Of a stretch of 64,000 nt of DNA, positions 37,501 to 46,291 are shown one piece after another; the stretch's first letter is position 1, and every line of letters starts with the position of its first letter. A program made the translations under genes and the position numbers. The notes beneath the pieces are model-generated. The model was not told the DNA's origin. It was given only the letters and a program-made list of their open reading frames with translations, and searched no databases. Origin of the DNA: Polyangia bacterium (lineage in GTDB: Bacteria > Myxococcota_A > Polyangia > Nannocystales > Nannocystaceae); contig JAUIKS010000001.1 in assembly GCA_030430565.1 (NCBI GenBank), positions 549,464-613,463 of the forward strand. Direction: 5' to 3'.

Positions 37501-40225
37501 CAGCAGCGAGACCGCCACGCTAGAGGGGACAGTATGGCGGGACGATCGCGTACACCCCGCGCTGATGCGCTTGGCGGCCCTGAGCCGATTGCGTAGGTGG
37601 CTCGACGGGGCCGGTTTTCGGCTACGGCCCGAGACATTCACGACGGCCCTTGGCATCACCGCCGAGCTGACGTTGGACCCGGACTACACCCACTTCGAAA
37701 CGCTTAAGCTAAGCCAGGGCCGAACCTTCGGTAGGGTCGAGGTTGAGGTCGAGAATGTCTTCGATCCCCACAGCGCCATCACGCTGAAGCTCTCGCCGCG
37801 GTTTGGTGTGCCAGACACGCTCGCCGTGACGCACCCCAGCATGCTCGCAGAGGACGCCGATGGCTACCGGTCGCAGCCGCCCAATCACCGCCTGATCGAT
37901 GAGTGGGGGTGGCGCACGCCCAATTTCGCCGGCATGTTCCGGGGTCGAGTCAAAGTGCTGACAGTGACCATCGACCGCAGCTCGGCGATTCAGCGCTATT
38001 CGATCGCGGGTGAAGCCCCGCTGTTTGGCGTAATCCCCGGCACATACGCCGTCTCATCGTCGGGCGCTATCACGGCCGACGGACAGTGGAACGTGGGCGA
38101 GGACGAGGGACGGCTCTCGCTGCACGTCCGTCGCGCGTCCGGGGCTGCCACGATCGAGTCGTGTTCGCTCTTCAATGGCAAGGTGTCCTTCAGCGGGCTG
38201 AGATGTGATCAAACCGGTGCGACCCTCTTTTCTGATGTCCTCGTCCTCGACACGATGCAGGGTGATTCACGCGTGTCGCTCGAAGCGCCGTTCACCTTCC
38301 ACGGCAAGATGCGTGTCGAGATCGGCCGGGTCTGGGACAGCGTCGCTAGCGCCTTGAGCGACCACGTCCTCTTCTATTGGTCGCTGCCCGGAGATGAGTA
38401 TCACACCCGGATCTTCGCTCGTTGGTACGCGGTCAAAGCCGCGCCGACTCACGTTGAGGTCCAGTGCCACGGCACAAGCGAGGGGGAGCCCCTCGTAGCG
38501 ACCCAATGGGTGAAGTTCAGCACGTTCGCGGACTCCGACCTAGCGGAACTGCTCGACGGCATTTGGGAGACCAAGGTGGCGCTCGTTGAATTCCAGGAAG
38601 ACATCGAGGCGGTCCAAGGCGAGCTTCAGGCCTTGGGCAGCGTTGATCTGGTCGATCTTATCGAGATGTTGGCGGACTCCACGCCCGACGGTCTAGGCGC
38701 GGCACGGGGCTTGCTAAAGGTAACCCACATCGCCGCCGATCCGTCGGTTGGCGAACGTCGGGTCGTCGTCTCGGGGCAGGTCGAGGTCCTGCGGGTGCCG
38801 GGCGGCGACATCGAGCTCGAGCTCAGGCTCGACGGCGAGGAGTGGGTGTTCGCGGAGGTGCGGGCGACGAGCGGGCTCTCGTACGACGATACCGACGGCG
38901 TGATCGACGTAGAGCTAACAGCGCGGATCTGGTTGGAGGTGACCGGCGTGCAGAAGTCGGTCGAAGTGAACGTCGGTGTCTTCGATGGTCTCTTGGACGT
39001 CGAGCTCCCCAACGTCGATCTGTCGCTGCCGCTTCAAGTCCCCGACCTGCTCGAGTTCAACGACCTCGGTCTGCCGGCAGTGCTCGCGGAACTTAAAGGC
39101 AGCCTCGAGCTGCGCTTCACCGAGCAGAGCCTCGCTGTTACCTGGGATCCCACCGTGACCGCCGACTTCTGGATCGCGGATGTTTCCGCCACGGCGATGA
39201 TCCATGGCGAGGTCGATCTCGCCGAGAGCGGCTCAGTCTCGCTCGAGGCTGGGTTTAGGGGCTCAGTCCTCGGCATAGAGCTTGACGACCTCCCCGCAGT
39301 CGAGGTCAGTGTATCCGATCTCAAGAGCGTCGCCGGCCTCTCTCGGGTGTTTCTGAACGCTGCAAAGGAGTTCATCAGCGAGCTCAACCCGGCCGACTTC
39401 GCGATCCGCTTCGCTATGCGAGTCGGCGAGGCGCTATGGGATGCCGCCGGGGCGGCGATCGGGGCGGTGGGTGATGTGCTAGGCCTTTCCGGCGAAGAGG
39501 AGGGCAGCAAGGTCGGCTTCATGGAGTTCGTGCGCACCGCGGTGATGTGGGAGGGGCGCTATTACTTCTTTCACGGCGCCAAGGACACCGTGTGGCGGAT
39601 CAACGACCGCGATGTCGACGGCGGCTGGCCCAAGTCGGCGAGCGGCAGCTGGACCCACATGCCGGTCATCGGCGAGAGCAACCGGCTGCGCAACATCCTC
39701 AAGGTGCAGGCGTTGGTGGACGGTGAGGAGCAGCTCCTGCTCGTGTTCGATCTCGCCAGGGGAGCCATCGGCCGCTCATACGTGATCGGCGAGCCATTCT
39801 CGGACGCGCTGGCAGTCCGGTGGGACGGGTCCCGCGCTCTGCCCGATGACATCCACACGTCGATCTTCTGGGTCGGCAAGGGCACATTCGTTTTCCATGG
39901 CAAAGGCATGGTCTCGAAGGTGAACGCCAGCGTCTCGGGCAGTACGCTGACGCTGACGACGTCAGGTACGGAGAAGGTGAGCAAGGCCAACGGGTGGTGG
40001 GACGCCGACGAGTTCACCGTGGTGCCCACCTGCGCCGTAGAAGGTGATCGGGACGGGGGCGCCGACGACACCGACAAGCTGTACTTCTTCGACTTCCGTA
40101 ACGACTGCTACATTCGGTGTAGTCATCCCGCCAGCTCTTCGGCGTCATCAGTACTGACGATCGACGCCGATTTTCGCAAGACGGGCGACGAGTGGCCCAA
40201 AAAAATAACAACGGGTTGGTTGTAG
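34592..40225 (+). CDS. 1877-aa multi-LamG/pentraxin protein with hemopexin-like end
   Basis: This is the largest protein in the window. The first ~990 residues hold about five concanavalin-like domains; three are clear by the pentraxin-type signature near residues 125 (LTIGQDQDRRGG), 721 (LVVGQEQDKAGG) and 908 (LLLGQDQDRENG), each followed by a VxLW strand, and two are diverged. Residues ~1000-1500 form an unrecognised beta-rich region, and residues ~1640-1877 resemble hemopexin/beta-propeller repeats (GRYYFFHGAKDTVWRIN). There is no signal peptide or membrane segment, which is odd for such domains; export by another route or a cytosolic role is possible. Sigma-54 promoter B and a clear ribosome-binding site fix the start. 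I suspect a secreted adhesin or toxin-like binding protein, but no catalytic motif is visible. Confidence 0.85.
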   Translation: MSHLLDLSESGPKYAIVDPVPDEFPSGAFTLSMYVCTEDQRDSALFSYGVEGDDDDANELLLFRPSNLGVYIAGESHSTGVNIADGQLHAVVLTRSVFPNPNETKLYVDGRLLDTWDAPTRGLRGGGCLTIGQDQDRRGGGFSERNAFRGTVGHITLWADVHPPTVERPLCDGLLNPGDTPVLHIAPAAAALRGVNWAPSRRLDARRVFGMTGLTRPPADRWIVGEVIEGDALDRVWPNGLEGSLSLWVRPEFDSEPQLATAVECVICEFQGLGARLVACKSFFQTSLRFDGLSSSAVFACSALGDGRPHAIGLIMREHADRLRFDLWVDGEKLVGSNDNVRIADRLDRLRLGAASQSGADGSGVRVSDVLLTDISRTREPLFHPPEGSEWALLTPPSDSPLALPLVRRFIVGREGPVDGSAFGDLNAPAPVTGQRQSFSLTFWLALRTRCADDVVEYCTPNGTLVVHSSADGLIVRLDDQERLRADAPELDRWISVAIVGRVDGIRLFINGVIAASFNTPWPLPLGGRLRFGGRETVSIRELALWRDALAADALAALGQVPLRADDGRLLYLASAATADAQGTPWSDEGWLTFESPPEAHAIVRPVPVDFPDQALSVTFWIQTSERGHWGTIVSYFADGHDDLIVMRPHALRVSIGGRVASTDVDVADGRWHFVAVTWQRTGTMLNGPLWQMRVYVDGDERWSKSNIGPTRELNAGGSLVVGQEQDKAGGSFVEDQALRGEVSHVALWSRALPGEQVQAEMDRVPAGDDLYLLVSPVTADVEQTTWPASTALTLSDATQRAVLACVDAMPTHRWSVTLWVRTAQRGVYNGVFSYAVETPGSTNELLIWRLHALEVWVAGKRHKTGIDVADDRWHFLAVTFADGRLSVFVDGMRKWQSEIGPRVLGAGGILLLGQDQDRENGEIVPDEKQAFFGQLDDVSVWDHALSRATIGDLLERPLDNDEAGRVLTVSSETATLEGTVWRDDRVHPALMRLAALSRLRRWLDGAGFRLRPETFTTALGITAELTLDPDYTHFETLKLSQGRTFGRVEVEVENVFDPHSAITLKLSPRFGVPDTLAVTHPSMLAEDADGYRSQPPNHRLIDEWGWRTPNFAGMFRGRVKVLTVTIDRSSAIQRYSIAGEAPLFGVIPGTYAVSSSGAITADGQWNVGEDEGRLSLHVRRASGAATIESCSLFNGKVSFSGLRCDQTGATLFSDVLVLDTMQGDSRVSLEAPFTFHGKMRVEIGRVWDSVASALSDHVLFYWSLPGDEYHTRIFARWYAVKAAPTHVEVQCHGTSEGEPLVATQWVKFSTFADSDLAELLDGIWETKVALVEFQEDIEAVQGELQALGSVDLVDLIEMLADSTPDGLGAARGLLKVTHIAADPSVGERRVVVSGQVEVLRVPGGDIELELRLDGEEWVFAEVRATSGLSYDDTDGVIDVELTARIWLEVTGVQKSVEVNVGVFDGLLDVELPNVDLSLPLQVPDLLEFNDLGLPAVLAELKGSLELRFTEQSLAVTWDPTVTADFWIADVSATAMIHGEVDLAESGSVSLEAGFRGSVLGIELDDLPAVEVSVSDLKSVAGLSRVFLNAAKEFISELNPADFAIRFAMRVGEALWDAAGAAIGAVGDVLGLSGEEEGSKVGFMEFVRTAVMWEGRYYFFHGAKDTVWRINDRDVDGGWPKSASGSWTHMPVIGESNRLRNILKVQALVDGEEQLLLVFDLARGAIGRSYVIGEPFSDALAVRWDGSRALPDDIHTSIFWVGKGTFVFHGKGMVSKVNASVSGSTLTLTTSGTEKVSKANGWWDADEFTVVPTCAVEGDRDGGADDTDKLYFFDFRNDCYIRCSHPASSSASSVLTIDADFRKTGDEWPKKITTGWL

Positions 40226-40256
40226 GTGTCTACGATACCCTTGGGCGGCGCCGGCG

Positions 40257-40450
40257 ATCGTGATTGACCACCGTGTAGAGGCCGTGAGCCGACACGCGAT
40301 GGTGAGGGATCGCAAGCGATGTTACGCGAGCGCGGCAGCAAGCATTCGTACAGGCGCTCGGCAAGCTCTCAACCACACGCGGCGCCGATCGCTACGAGTA
40401 ACGCTGATGCGCGGTCCCGCGCTGGTCTTCTCGGCGCTGGCGATCTCGCG
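40257..40450 (+). pseudogene. Fragment of a Ser/Thr kinase gene
   Basis: This stretch aligns with 44466-44660 of the element's first kinase gene, from the end of the kinase domain (VIDHRVE, ARDRERRYASAAA) to the membrane segment. It has diverged and holds no complete domain. It shows that a second copy of the kinase module existed upstream of the caspase-like gene at 40627 and was mostly deleted. Confidence 0.85.
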
Positions 40451-40626
40451 TTCGTTGACCTCGCGCGAGCGACGGAGGCTTCACCGCATGCTTCGACCAC
40501 TACGACCCCGGGACGAGCGGTTGCCGTCTCGCCGAGCGAGCGGAGCGAGCGGAGCGTATCTACGCCCGCAAGAGAACACCCAATGGCTCGTTTTGGCCCG
40601 CGCGAAGACTCGCGTGTCTTTGCGAG

Positions 40627-42549
40627 ATGCTCGGTTACAAGCGCGTGGGGCGTGTTCTAATGGTTCGCGTCCCCACGGTGCCAATGACGACCGATGACCT
40701 CCAACTATTGCTCTGCGACGGTGAAGAGTACATCCCTGTTCTCGAGGACGGGCTGCCCGAGGACGCGCTCGTGGACGCCCCAAGTCCGGCCTTCGGCCCG
40801 AGAAGTGTAGATGCATACGACCTCGACTCTCCGCACGCTGACCCGAACGATCTCGAGAAACAGCGCTGGGGTGTCATCGTCCCGTACGGGGCGACGGGAG
40901 ATCGGATGCTCGAGGCTATTGATGTTCTCGTGCAGCATCGTGGAACACAGCAGAGTGACTCGCCGAAGATCTACCGCGTCGACCCAGACATGGACGTCGC
41001 CGCTGCGTTTCGTTGGCGAAAGCAAGTCCACCTTGAGGAGTCCGTTGATGAACGAGAACGACCGCGTTACCTGCTGATTCTCGGCGACCTGCATGAGGTC
41101 TCGCTCGAGCTGCAGCATGTCCTTGCTAACGGGGCGTTCGTCGGCCGACTGTGCTGTAGCTCGCTTGCCGGGTTTCGCTCCTACGCCGAGAAATTAGTCT
41201 CCCGCGAGCAGGAGGCGCTCCAGAAGAGCGCGCGCGCGCTCTTCTACACGGTCCAAGACAGTACCAGAGCGGTACTCTGTGGCTACCAACAGCTCGTGAA
41301 GCCTTGTCTCGAGCGATGCGAGAAGCTGGCTGCCTCCGAGCGCCTTGCGATCTCTGGCAGCGCTGAGGTGCCGTACAGCGACTGGGGTCCCGAGGACCTG
41401 ATTGAAGAAGCTGGCGACGACAACCCCGCGGTCATGCTCTCCCTCAGTCACGGAATTGGGGCGCCGAGGAGAGGTTGGTCCTCGGTCGCGCACCAGCATG
41501 CACGCCAAGGTGCCCTCGCGCTCGGCAACTCTCAGCTGTTGACGGCAGACGACCTCCGCGCGACCCCGTTCTTGTCCGGCGGCGTCTGGTTCTCCATGGC
41601 CTGCTTCTTTGCAGGCACGCCGAGCGCGAGCGCCTACTACCCATGGCTCCGCCAGCTCGCGGAGTGCGGCGAGGCCAACGCACACGCGCTGCAACACGCC
41701 CTCGCAAGCTTGCCGCGCTCTGGTGAACGACCATTCGTCGCCGCGCTCCCACAGGCGCTGCTGGCGAACCCGAAGGGGCCCTTGGCGTTGATCGGGCACA
41801 TGGATCTCGCTTGGACCTATAGCTTCACGGACACCGAGAGCAAGCAGAGCCGAGCTTCACGGGTATTCTCGACGTTAAGAGCGCTGCTCGAGGGCAGTCG
41901 TGTCGGCGTAGGTCTCGACGCGTTGATGCGAACGTATCGCGAGGTCAATGACGAACTCACCGCCCGCTACCAGTTGCAAGCGAACGCACGCGCGCGGGAG
42001 CAGGTCATCGCTGAGGATCCCGGGCAGCTCGCGCACTTGTGGATGCAACGCAATGATCTGCGCGGGTTTGTCCTGCTCGGAGACCCCGCAGCGCGCGTGG
42101 CGGTTCAAGCGAAGCAGGTCAAGGGTGAATGGATCCAAGAGCGATCGAGTCTCGACGCGCCGGTCGAGCTCGAGACGATCGCCGACGCGTCGTCGACAAG
42201 AGAGCCTTCCAACGGAATTGATACGTTCAGTACGGAAGACAACGCTGGTCCGCCCGTGGAGAGCCCCACTCAACGAGCGTCGAAGCTCCATCAGCTAGGC
42301 TCTGCGTCATCTGCCACGAGACAGAGCGCAGTGAAGCGATCGGCGACACCAGCTCGCGGACGCTCGGGCGCGTCCGCACGAAACGAGCGAGACCTTAGCA
42401 AGCCGGAGTTCGAGCCCCCGCCGGGCCTTCCGCGGCCGACTCCCGAACAGGGAGAGCTCGGCGGCGAGTTCGAGGTCGAGGTCGACGAGCCGAAACCTGG
42501 CGAACGTCCTTTCAAAGTGCGATGGCGACTGTACTGGAAGCGAGGGTAG
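40627..42549 (+). CDS. Caspase-fold-like cysteine protease (C25/CHAT-type)
   Basis: The 640-residue protein (start could also be the ATG at 40660 or 40684) has a region with the clan CD signature: a beta strand ending in the catalytic His275 (VMLSLSHGIG) and another ending in Cys326 (WFSMACFFAG), followed by LIGHMDLAWTYSF, a motif I associate with bacterial C25/CHAT relatives. The His-Cys dyad is intact. The first 260 residues are of unknown type, and the last ~120 are a disordered Ser/Pro/Glu-rich tail ending in a basic strand. No signal peptide is present, so it probably acts inside the cell. It lies between a kinase remnant and the TPR/membrane protein gene. Confidence 0.75.
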   Translation: MLGYKRVGRVLMVRVPTVPMTTDDLQLLLCDGEEYIPVLEDGLPEDALVDAPSPAFGPRSVDAYDLDSPHADPNDLEKQRWGVIVPYGATGDRMLEAIDVLVQHRGTQQSDSPKIYRVDPDMDVAAAFRWRKQVHLEESVDERERPRYLLILGDLHEVSLELQHVLANGAFVGRLCCSSLAGFRSYAEKLVSREQEALQKSARALFYTVQDSTRAVLCGYQQLVKPCLERCEKLAASERLAISGSAEVPYSDWGPEDLIEEAGDDNPAVMLSLSHGIGAPRRGWSSVAHQHARQGALALGNSQLLTADDLRATPFLSGGVWFSMACFFAGTPSASAYYPWLRQLAECGEANAHALQHALASLPRSGERPFVAALPQALLANPKGPLALIGHMDLAWTYSFTDTESKQSRASRVFSTLRALLEGSRVGVGLDALMRTYREVNDELTARYQLQANARAREQVIAEDPGQLAHLWMQRNDLRGFVLLGDPAARVAVQAKQVKGEWIQERSSLDAPVELETIADASSTREPSNGIDTFSTEDNAGPPVESPTQRASKLHQLGSASSATRQSAVKRSATPARGRSGASARNERDLSKPEFEPPPGLPRPTPEQGELGGEFEVEVDEPKPGERPFKVRWRLYWKRG

Positions 42550-42568
42550 TAAAGCGCTCAGGCTAGGC

Positions 42569-43471
42569 CTAGAACCGCAGTACGACGCCGTTGAGCCGTG
42601 GGCGTAGACGCGCCCGTGCGGCGTAGCGCTTCTGCTCGGCCGCGGCGACGATCAACGCGGTGACCCCTCCGAGTATCAAGACGCCGCCAATCACCCCGCC
42701 GCTCCAGGCCATGCGATCACCGGTCACCCCCTTTCTCGCGATCGCGGCTGCGTCGACGCCATCATCCGGTGACATAGGGTCGCTCAGCCCCGCCTCCTCA
42801 GCCTCTCGATTCGCTTGAACACCGAGCGCGAGGCCGCCGGCCATGACCGCCAAGGACGCCGCGCCGAGGCCGATGAGGACCCCTCCGGAGATGTTCAAGG
42901 CTCGTTGTCGCTCTCTCCGCGCAGCGAGTTGCTCCGGGGTTGAATCCGCCGCGAGTCTGACGAGCCTGGCAGCCTCCTCGCGTCGCGCAGCTTCCTCCGC
43001 CGCATTAAGAGCACGCTCTCGCGCGGCGATCTTTGCCTCGGCGCGCGCACGCTCGTCCGCGAGCGCGGTGAGCTGCGCCTCAACCACCATCCGCGTCTCG
43101 ACATCACTCGGATCGAGCCGTTCGAGGTAGCTTCTGGAAAAGCTCTCCGCCAAGCGGAGCTGCTGGAGCTCGCCCCCGTTTCGGTACTGGCACAAATGGC
43201 CTTCGGCCAGGTACTTCTGCACCAGCAGGTCATCAGGAGCCAGCTTGTAGGCCGCCTCCCAGTGCTCGGTCGCGCGCGCACAATCTCCCAGCTCGTACTC
43301 GGCCGCCCCCTGACGGACGAGCTCCACGAGCCGCTCCTGCTCCGTCCGATTACGCTCGTCGATCGACGGCGCTCGAGCACTCGCGGCCGCTGGGCCGATA
43401 GTGAGCGCGGTGCTCAACATCCCGGCGAGACCGCCCAATATCCGCCTATGACCGCGGGTATTCGCGCCCAT
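42569..43471 (-). CDS. TPR-containing secreted or membrane protein, copy 1
   Basis: The 300-residue protein has an N-terminal hydrophobic signal (about 10-32), TPR-like helices (YELGDCARATEHWEAAYKLA), a coiled coil (about 120-185) and two C-terminal membrane segments (about 190-220 and 255-280) with a short basic end. The order is the same as in the protein at 62548-63441, and both are transcribed against their neighbouring kinase/CHAT genes. They are probably paralogues that work at the envelope with a kinase. It is divergent from the kinase gene at 43540 and shares its promoter region. Confidence 0.7.
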   Translation of the reverse strand: MGANTRGHRRILGGLAGMLSTALTIGPAAASARAPSIDERNRTEQERLVELVRQGAAEYELGDCARATEHWEAAYKLAPDDLLVQKYLAEGHLCQYRNGGELQQLRLAESFSRSYLERLDPSDVETRMVVEAQLTALADERARAEAKIAARERALNAAEEAARREEAARLVRLAADSTPEQLAARRERQRALNISGGVLIGLGAASLAVMAGGLALGVQANREAEEAGLSDPMSPDDGVDAAAIARKGVTGDRMAWSGGVIGGVLILGGVTALIVAAAEQKRYAARARLRPRLNGVVLRF

Positions 43472-43539
43472 TGCAACGATACACTACACCCTCGTCGTGT
43501 CAGTGGGCAACGCATCCCAGGTGCCTTAACATTCGGGTC

Positions 43540-45249
43540 GTGGCGGAGCCCGAGGTAGCGACGCTGGCGGTAGAGTCGGTCGACTTTGACGTCGACCGTC
43601 CAGCGCAGGCGCCCTTCTACGACGAACCGACGAGACCGGAGGTCGCGAGAGGCGCCGCGCGTGAAGAGGACGCGGGCCCTGAGCGCGAAAATGGACAGAG
43701 CGAGTGGCCTGCCGGTGGCGAGCAGGACGACTCCAGCCTGATCGGTCAGGTGCTAGCGAAGCGCTACTACGTCACGGGCGAACTCGGCGCGGGCGGCATG
43801 GGGTCGGTCTATCGCGTCGAGCACGTCGACCTGCGAAAGAGCTTCGCGTTGAAGATGCTCCGCGCGGAGCTTCAGAGCAGCCGCAGCACGAAGGAGCGGT
43901 TCCTCCAAGAAGCGCGGACAGCCTCGCTCATTCGCCACCCCAACGTGGTCGAGATCTCCGACTTCGGATACGCGAGCGGCTCGCCGTTCTTCGTCATGGA
44001 GTATCTGGAGGGCGAGGAACTCGCGGCGGTCATCAAGCGCGAGGGGCCGCTTCCGTGGCCGCGTGTCCGAGACATCATGCTGCAGATCCTCGCCGCGCTC
44101 GAGGCCGCGCACGCCCACGGGGTGATTCATCGGGACATGAAGCCGTCAAATTGCTTCTGCGCCCTTCAGGGGAACGGCGAGACGATCGTCAAGGTGCTCG
44201 ACTTCGGGATAGCGAAGTTGCTCGACGATGACGATGACGCGGTGGTACGCACGCGCACCGGCGCGCTCGTAGGCACTCCACAGTACATGTCCCCAGAGCA
44301 AGCCAACAGCGACGCGCTCGATGTCCGCACCGACGTCTACTCTGCTGGCGTCGTCGCCTTCCAGCTGCTCACGGGCCGCCTCCCGTATGAGGCGAAAGGG
44401 GTTCTGCGGGTGCTCTCGAAGGTTCAGCGGGGAGAACTGCCGACAATGCGCAGCGTCGCGCCTGAGGTCGTGATTGACCACCGCGTGGAGACTGTGGTCC
44501 GTCGCGCGATGGCGAGGGATCGCGAGCGACGCTACGCGAGCGCGGCTGCGTTCGCCCAGGCGCTCCGCAGCCTCCCGACCACTCTCCTCACGACGCGGCG
44601 CCGATCGCTACAAGTCACGCTGATGGGTGGTCTCGCGCTGCTCGTGGCGCTTTCGCTGATCACCTGGGCGGTGAGCGCACGCTCGCCCGAGGGATCCCCC
44701 TCGAGCCCCCTCGTGGCAGGTGCCACGTCGTCCATCACTCCAGAGACCAAGAAAACGTCGTCGTCGGTGGCCGAGGAGGTGCCCGCGAAGCCTCTCGACG
44801 CTGAAGGGAGAGGGCTCGTTCCGGCGCCCGTGAAGCCGCCTGAGCCGGCGCCCGAGCCGGAAACACCCGTGATCGCCCCGGAAACGCCAGCGGGCCACGA
44901 GCGGCCTTCGAGACCGCGGCGCGTTAATTCGACCAGGGGGCGAGCGTCAACGCGCGCAGCCGAGCCGCCCGATCTCCCGCGGTCGCCAAGCGACGCTGCG
45001 ATCAACCGTGCGCTCGCGGCGCTTAAGCCATCGACGCGCGCGTGCGTGCAGAACAACACGACATATCTCGACAGCATGACCGTCGCGCTCGCCGTCGATC
45101 CATCCGGCCGCGTGACAAAAGCGCGCACACGCGGCCTCAATCGCGGCACGCCGATTGCAACGTGTATCGAGCGCGCGCTCAAGCTGCTCGCGTTTCCCAA
45201 GAGCGTTCGCGGATTCGAGCAAACTGTCACGATCAAGCTACAGCAATGA
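43540..45249 (+). CDS. Transmembrane Ser/Thr protein kinase with C-terminal TonB/AgmX-like domain
   Basis: I prefer the GTG at 43540 (569 residues) because the 23-residue extension overlaps the divergent gene's start. The kinase has every key motif: Gly-rich loop (GAGGMGSV, 83-90), Lys105, the catalytic loop HRDMKPSN (197-204), DFG (221-223) and the SPEQ activation segment. A membrane segment (about 359-379) follows, then a Pro-rich linker and a C-terminal domain of ~85 residues (AINRALAALKPSTRACV, then VALAVDPSGRVTKARTRG) like the TonB/AgmX-type domains that end many myxobacterial proteins. The C-terminus should lie in the periplasm. ATGA overlap at 45246-45249 couples it to the next lipoprotein gene. 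Confidence 0.9.
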   Translation: MAEPEVATLAVESVDFDVDRPAQAPFYDEPTRPEVARGAAREEDAGPERENGQSEWPAGGEQDDSSLIGQVLAKRYYVTGELGAGGMGSVYRVEHVDLRKSFALKMLRAELQSSRSTKERFLQEARTASLIRHPNVVEISDFGYASGSPFFVMEYLEGEELAAVIKREGPLPWPRVRDIMLQILAALEAAHAHGVIHRDMKPSNCFCALQGNGETIVKVLDFGIAKLLDDDDDAVVRTRTGALVGTPQYMSPEQANSDALDVRTDVYSAGVVAFQLLTGRLPYEAKGVLRVLSKVQRGELPTMRSVAPEVVIDHRVETVVRRAMARDRERRYASAAAFAQALRSLPTTLLTTRRRSLQVTLMGGLALLVALSLITWAVSARSPEGSPSSPLVAGATSSITPETKKTSSSVAEEVPAKPLDAEGRGLVPAPVKPPEPAPEPETPVIAPETPAGHERPSRPRRVNSTRGRASTRAAEPPDLPRSPSDAAINRALAALKPSTRACVQNNTTYLDSMTVALAVDPSGRVTKARTRGLNRGTPIATCIERALKLLAFPKSVRGFEQTVTIKLQQ

Positions 45250-46286
45250 AACAGCATGCACCGTGGCGAATATCGATGTTCTTCAGCGTCGCGGCACTCT
45301 CCGGGTGCTTTGACGCGTCGGTGCTAAAGGGCTGGCCATGTGACGAGCACGACGACTGTAAGGGCGGTATCTGCGGCGATAACAACTGCTGCGACGGGCC
45401 CTGCTACGTCTACTGGTGCGATGACCTCGATGACGACGGCTATGGCGATCCCGGCAAGTGCATCTTTGGCCTCAGCGCGCAGCGCGAGCGTCAGGTCCCG
45501 AACGATGGCGACTGCGACGATGGCGACCCCCACACGCACCCTGGCGCGGCCGAGCAAGAGGACGACGACATGTGCACAACGGACGCGGACGGCGACGGAT
45601 GGGGAGCGGCGACCGGCCTGCGCGAGGGTGTAGCGCCTGGGCGAGACTGCGACGATTATGACTCGACGCTCTACGATTGCGCCGGTTGTAACCTGCTCCC
45701 ACAGGGGGACGCAGAGGGGGCTCTCGACGCGTGGCGATACAGCCCCGACTTCGGCTCAACTTCATGCGTCGGCGCGGTGGCCCCAGCGCTGTTTCAAGCG
45801 GTTTCAGAGATACCGTGTAGCGCTGATAATCCCGAGGATTGGCCGCCGGTCTCGCCGAACACGGGGGATCGATTCCTCGCTATTGGCGGCGTCTGCGAGG
45901 ACCTTCTTCCGGCCGCGACCAGCTACCACGTCTGCCAGAGAGTGCCGCTTGACCGCGAACTGTTCGAGGGCGATCAGCTCAACCTTGTGCTGCGAGGTTA
46001 CCTGCAAGCTCACGAATTCGATCAGTCTGGTTTCGCGCTCTACCCACTCGACGATGAAGGCGCGCTTGTCTCGTCGATCTGCTCGGAGGACCTGAGCAAC
46101 TGCCAGGTGAAGAATGAGGAGCGCGCGTGGACGCGTCGAGAACTCACGCTCACGCTCCCCGCCACGGTCGCCAGCGTCCTGGTGACACTCCGTGGTCGTC
46201 GTCAAGTCGACAACCCCCACGGCGCGCACGCCTATCTCGACGACCTCATGCTCTATGACTCCCGCTGCCCCGGGAGTTCAAGGTGA
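45246..46286 (+). CDS. MopE-type metal-binding lipoprotein 1 (kinase operon)
   Basis: Translation starts inside the kinase stop (ATGA), which removes the longer frame from 45042. The 346-residue product has a lipobox (ALSGC), a Cys-rich region and MopE-like motifs (GDCDDGDPHTHPGAAEQ, RDCDDYDSTLYDC) of the PF11617 type found in copper- or calcium-binding surface proteins. The C-terminal half (from NLLPQGDAEGALDAWR) is a beta domain shared with the next protein. It probably acts as the sensed or bound partner of the kinase in the envelope; this is inference from coupling. Confidence 0.8.
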   Translation: MKQHAPWRISMFFSVAALSGCFDASVLKGWPCDEHDDCKGGICGDNNCCDGPCYVYWCDDLDDDGYGDPGKCIFGLSAQRERQVPNDGDCDDGDPHTHPGAAEQEDDDMCTTDADGDGWGAATGLREGVAPGRDCDDYDSTLYDCAGCNLLPQGDAEGALDAWRYSPDFGSTSCVGAVAPALFQAVSEIPCSADNPEDWPPVSPNTGDRFLAIGGVCEDLLPAATSYHVCQRVPLDRELFEGDQLNLVLRGYLQAHEFDQSGFALYPLDDEGALVSSICSEDLSNCQVKNEERAWTRRELTLTLPATVASVLVTLRGRRQVDNPHGAHAYLDDLMLYDSRCPGSSR

Positions 46287-46291
46287 TACTG

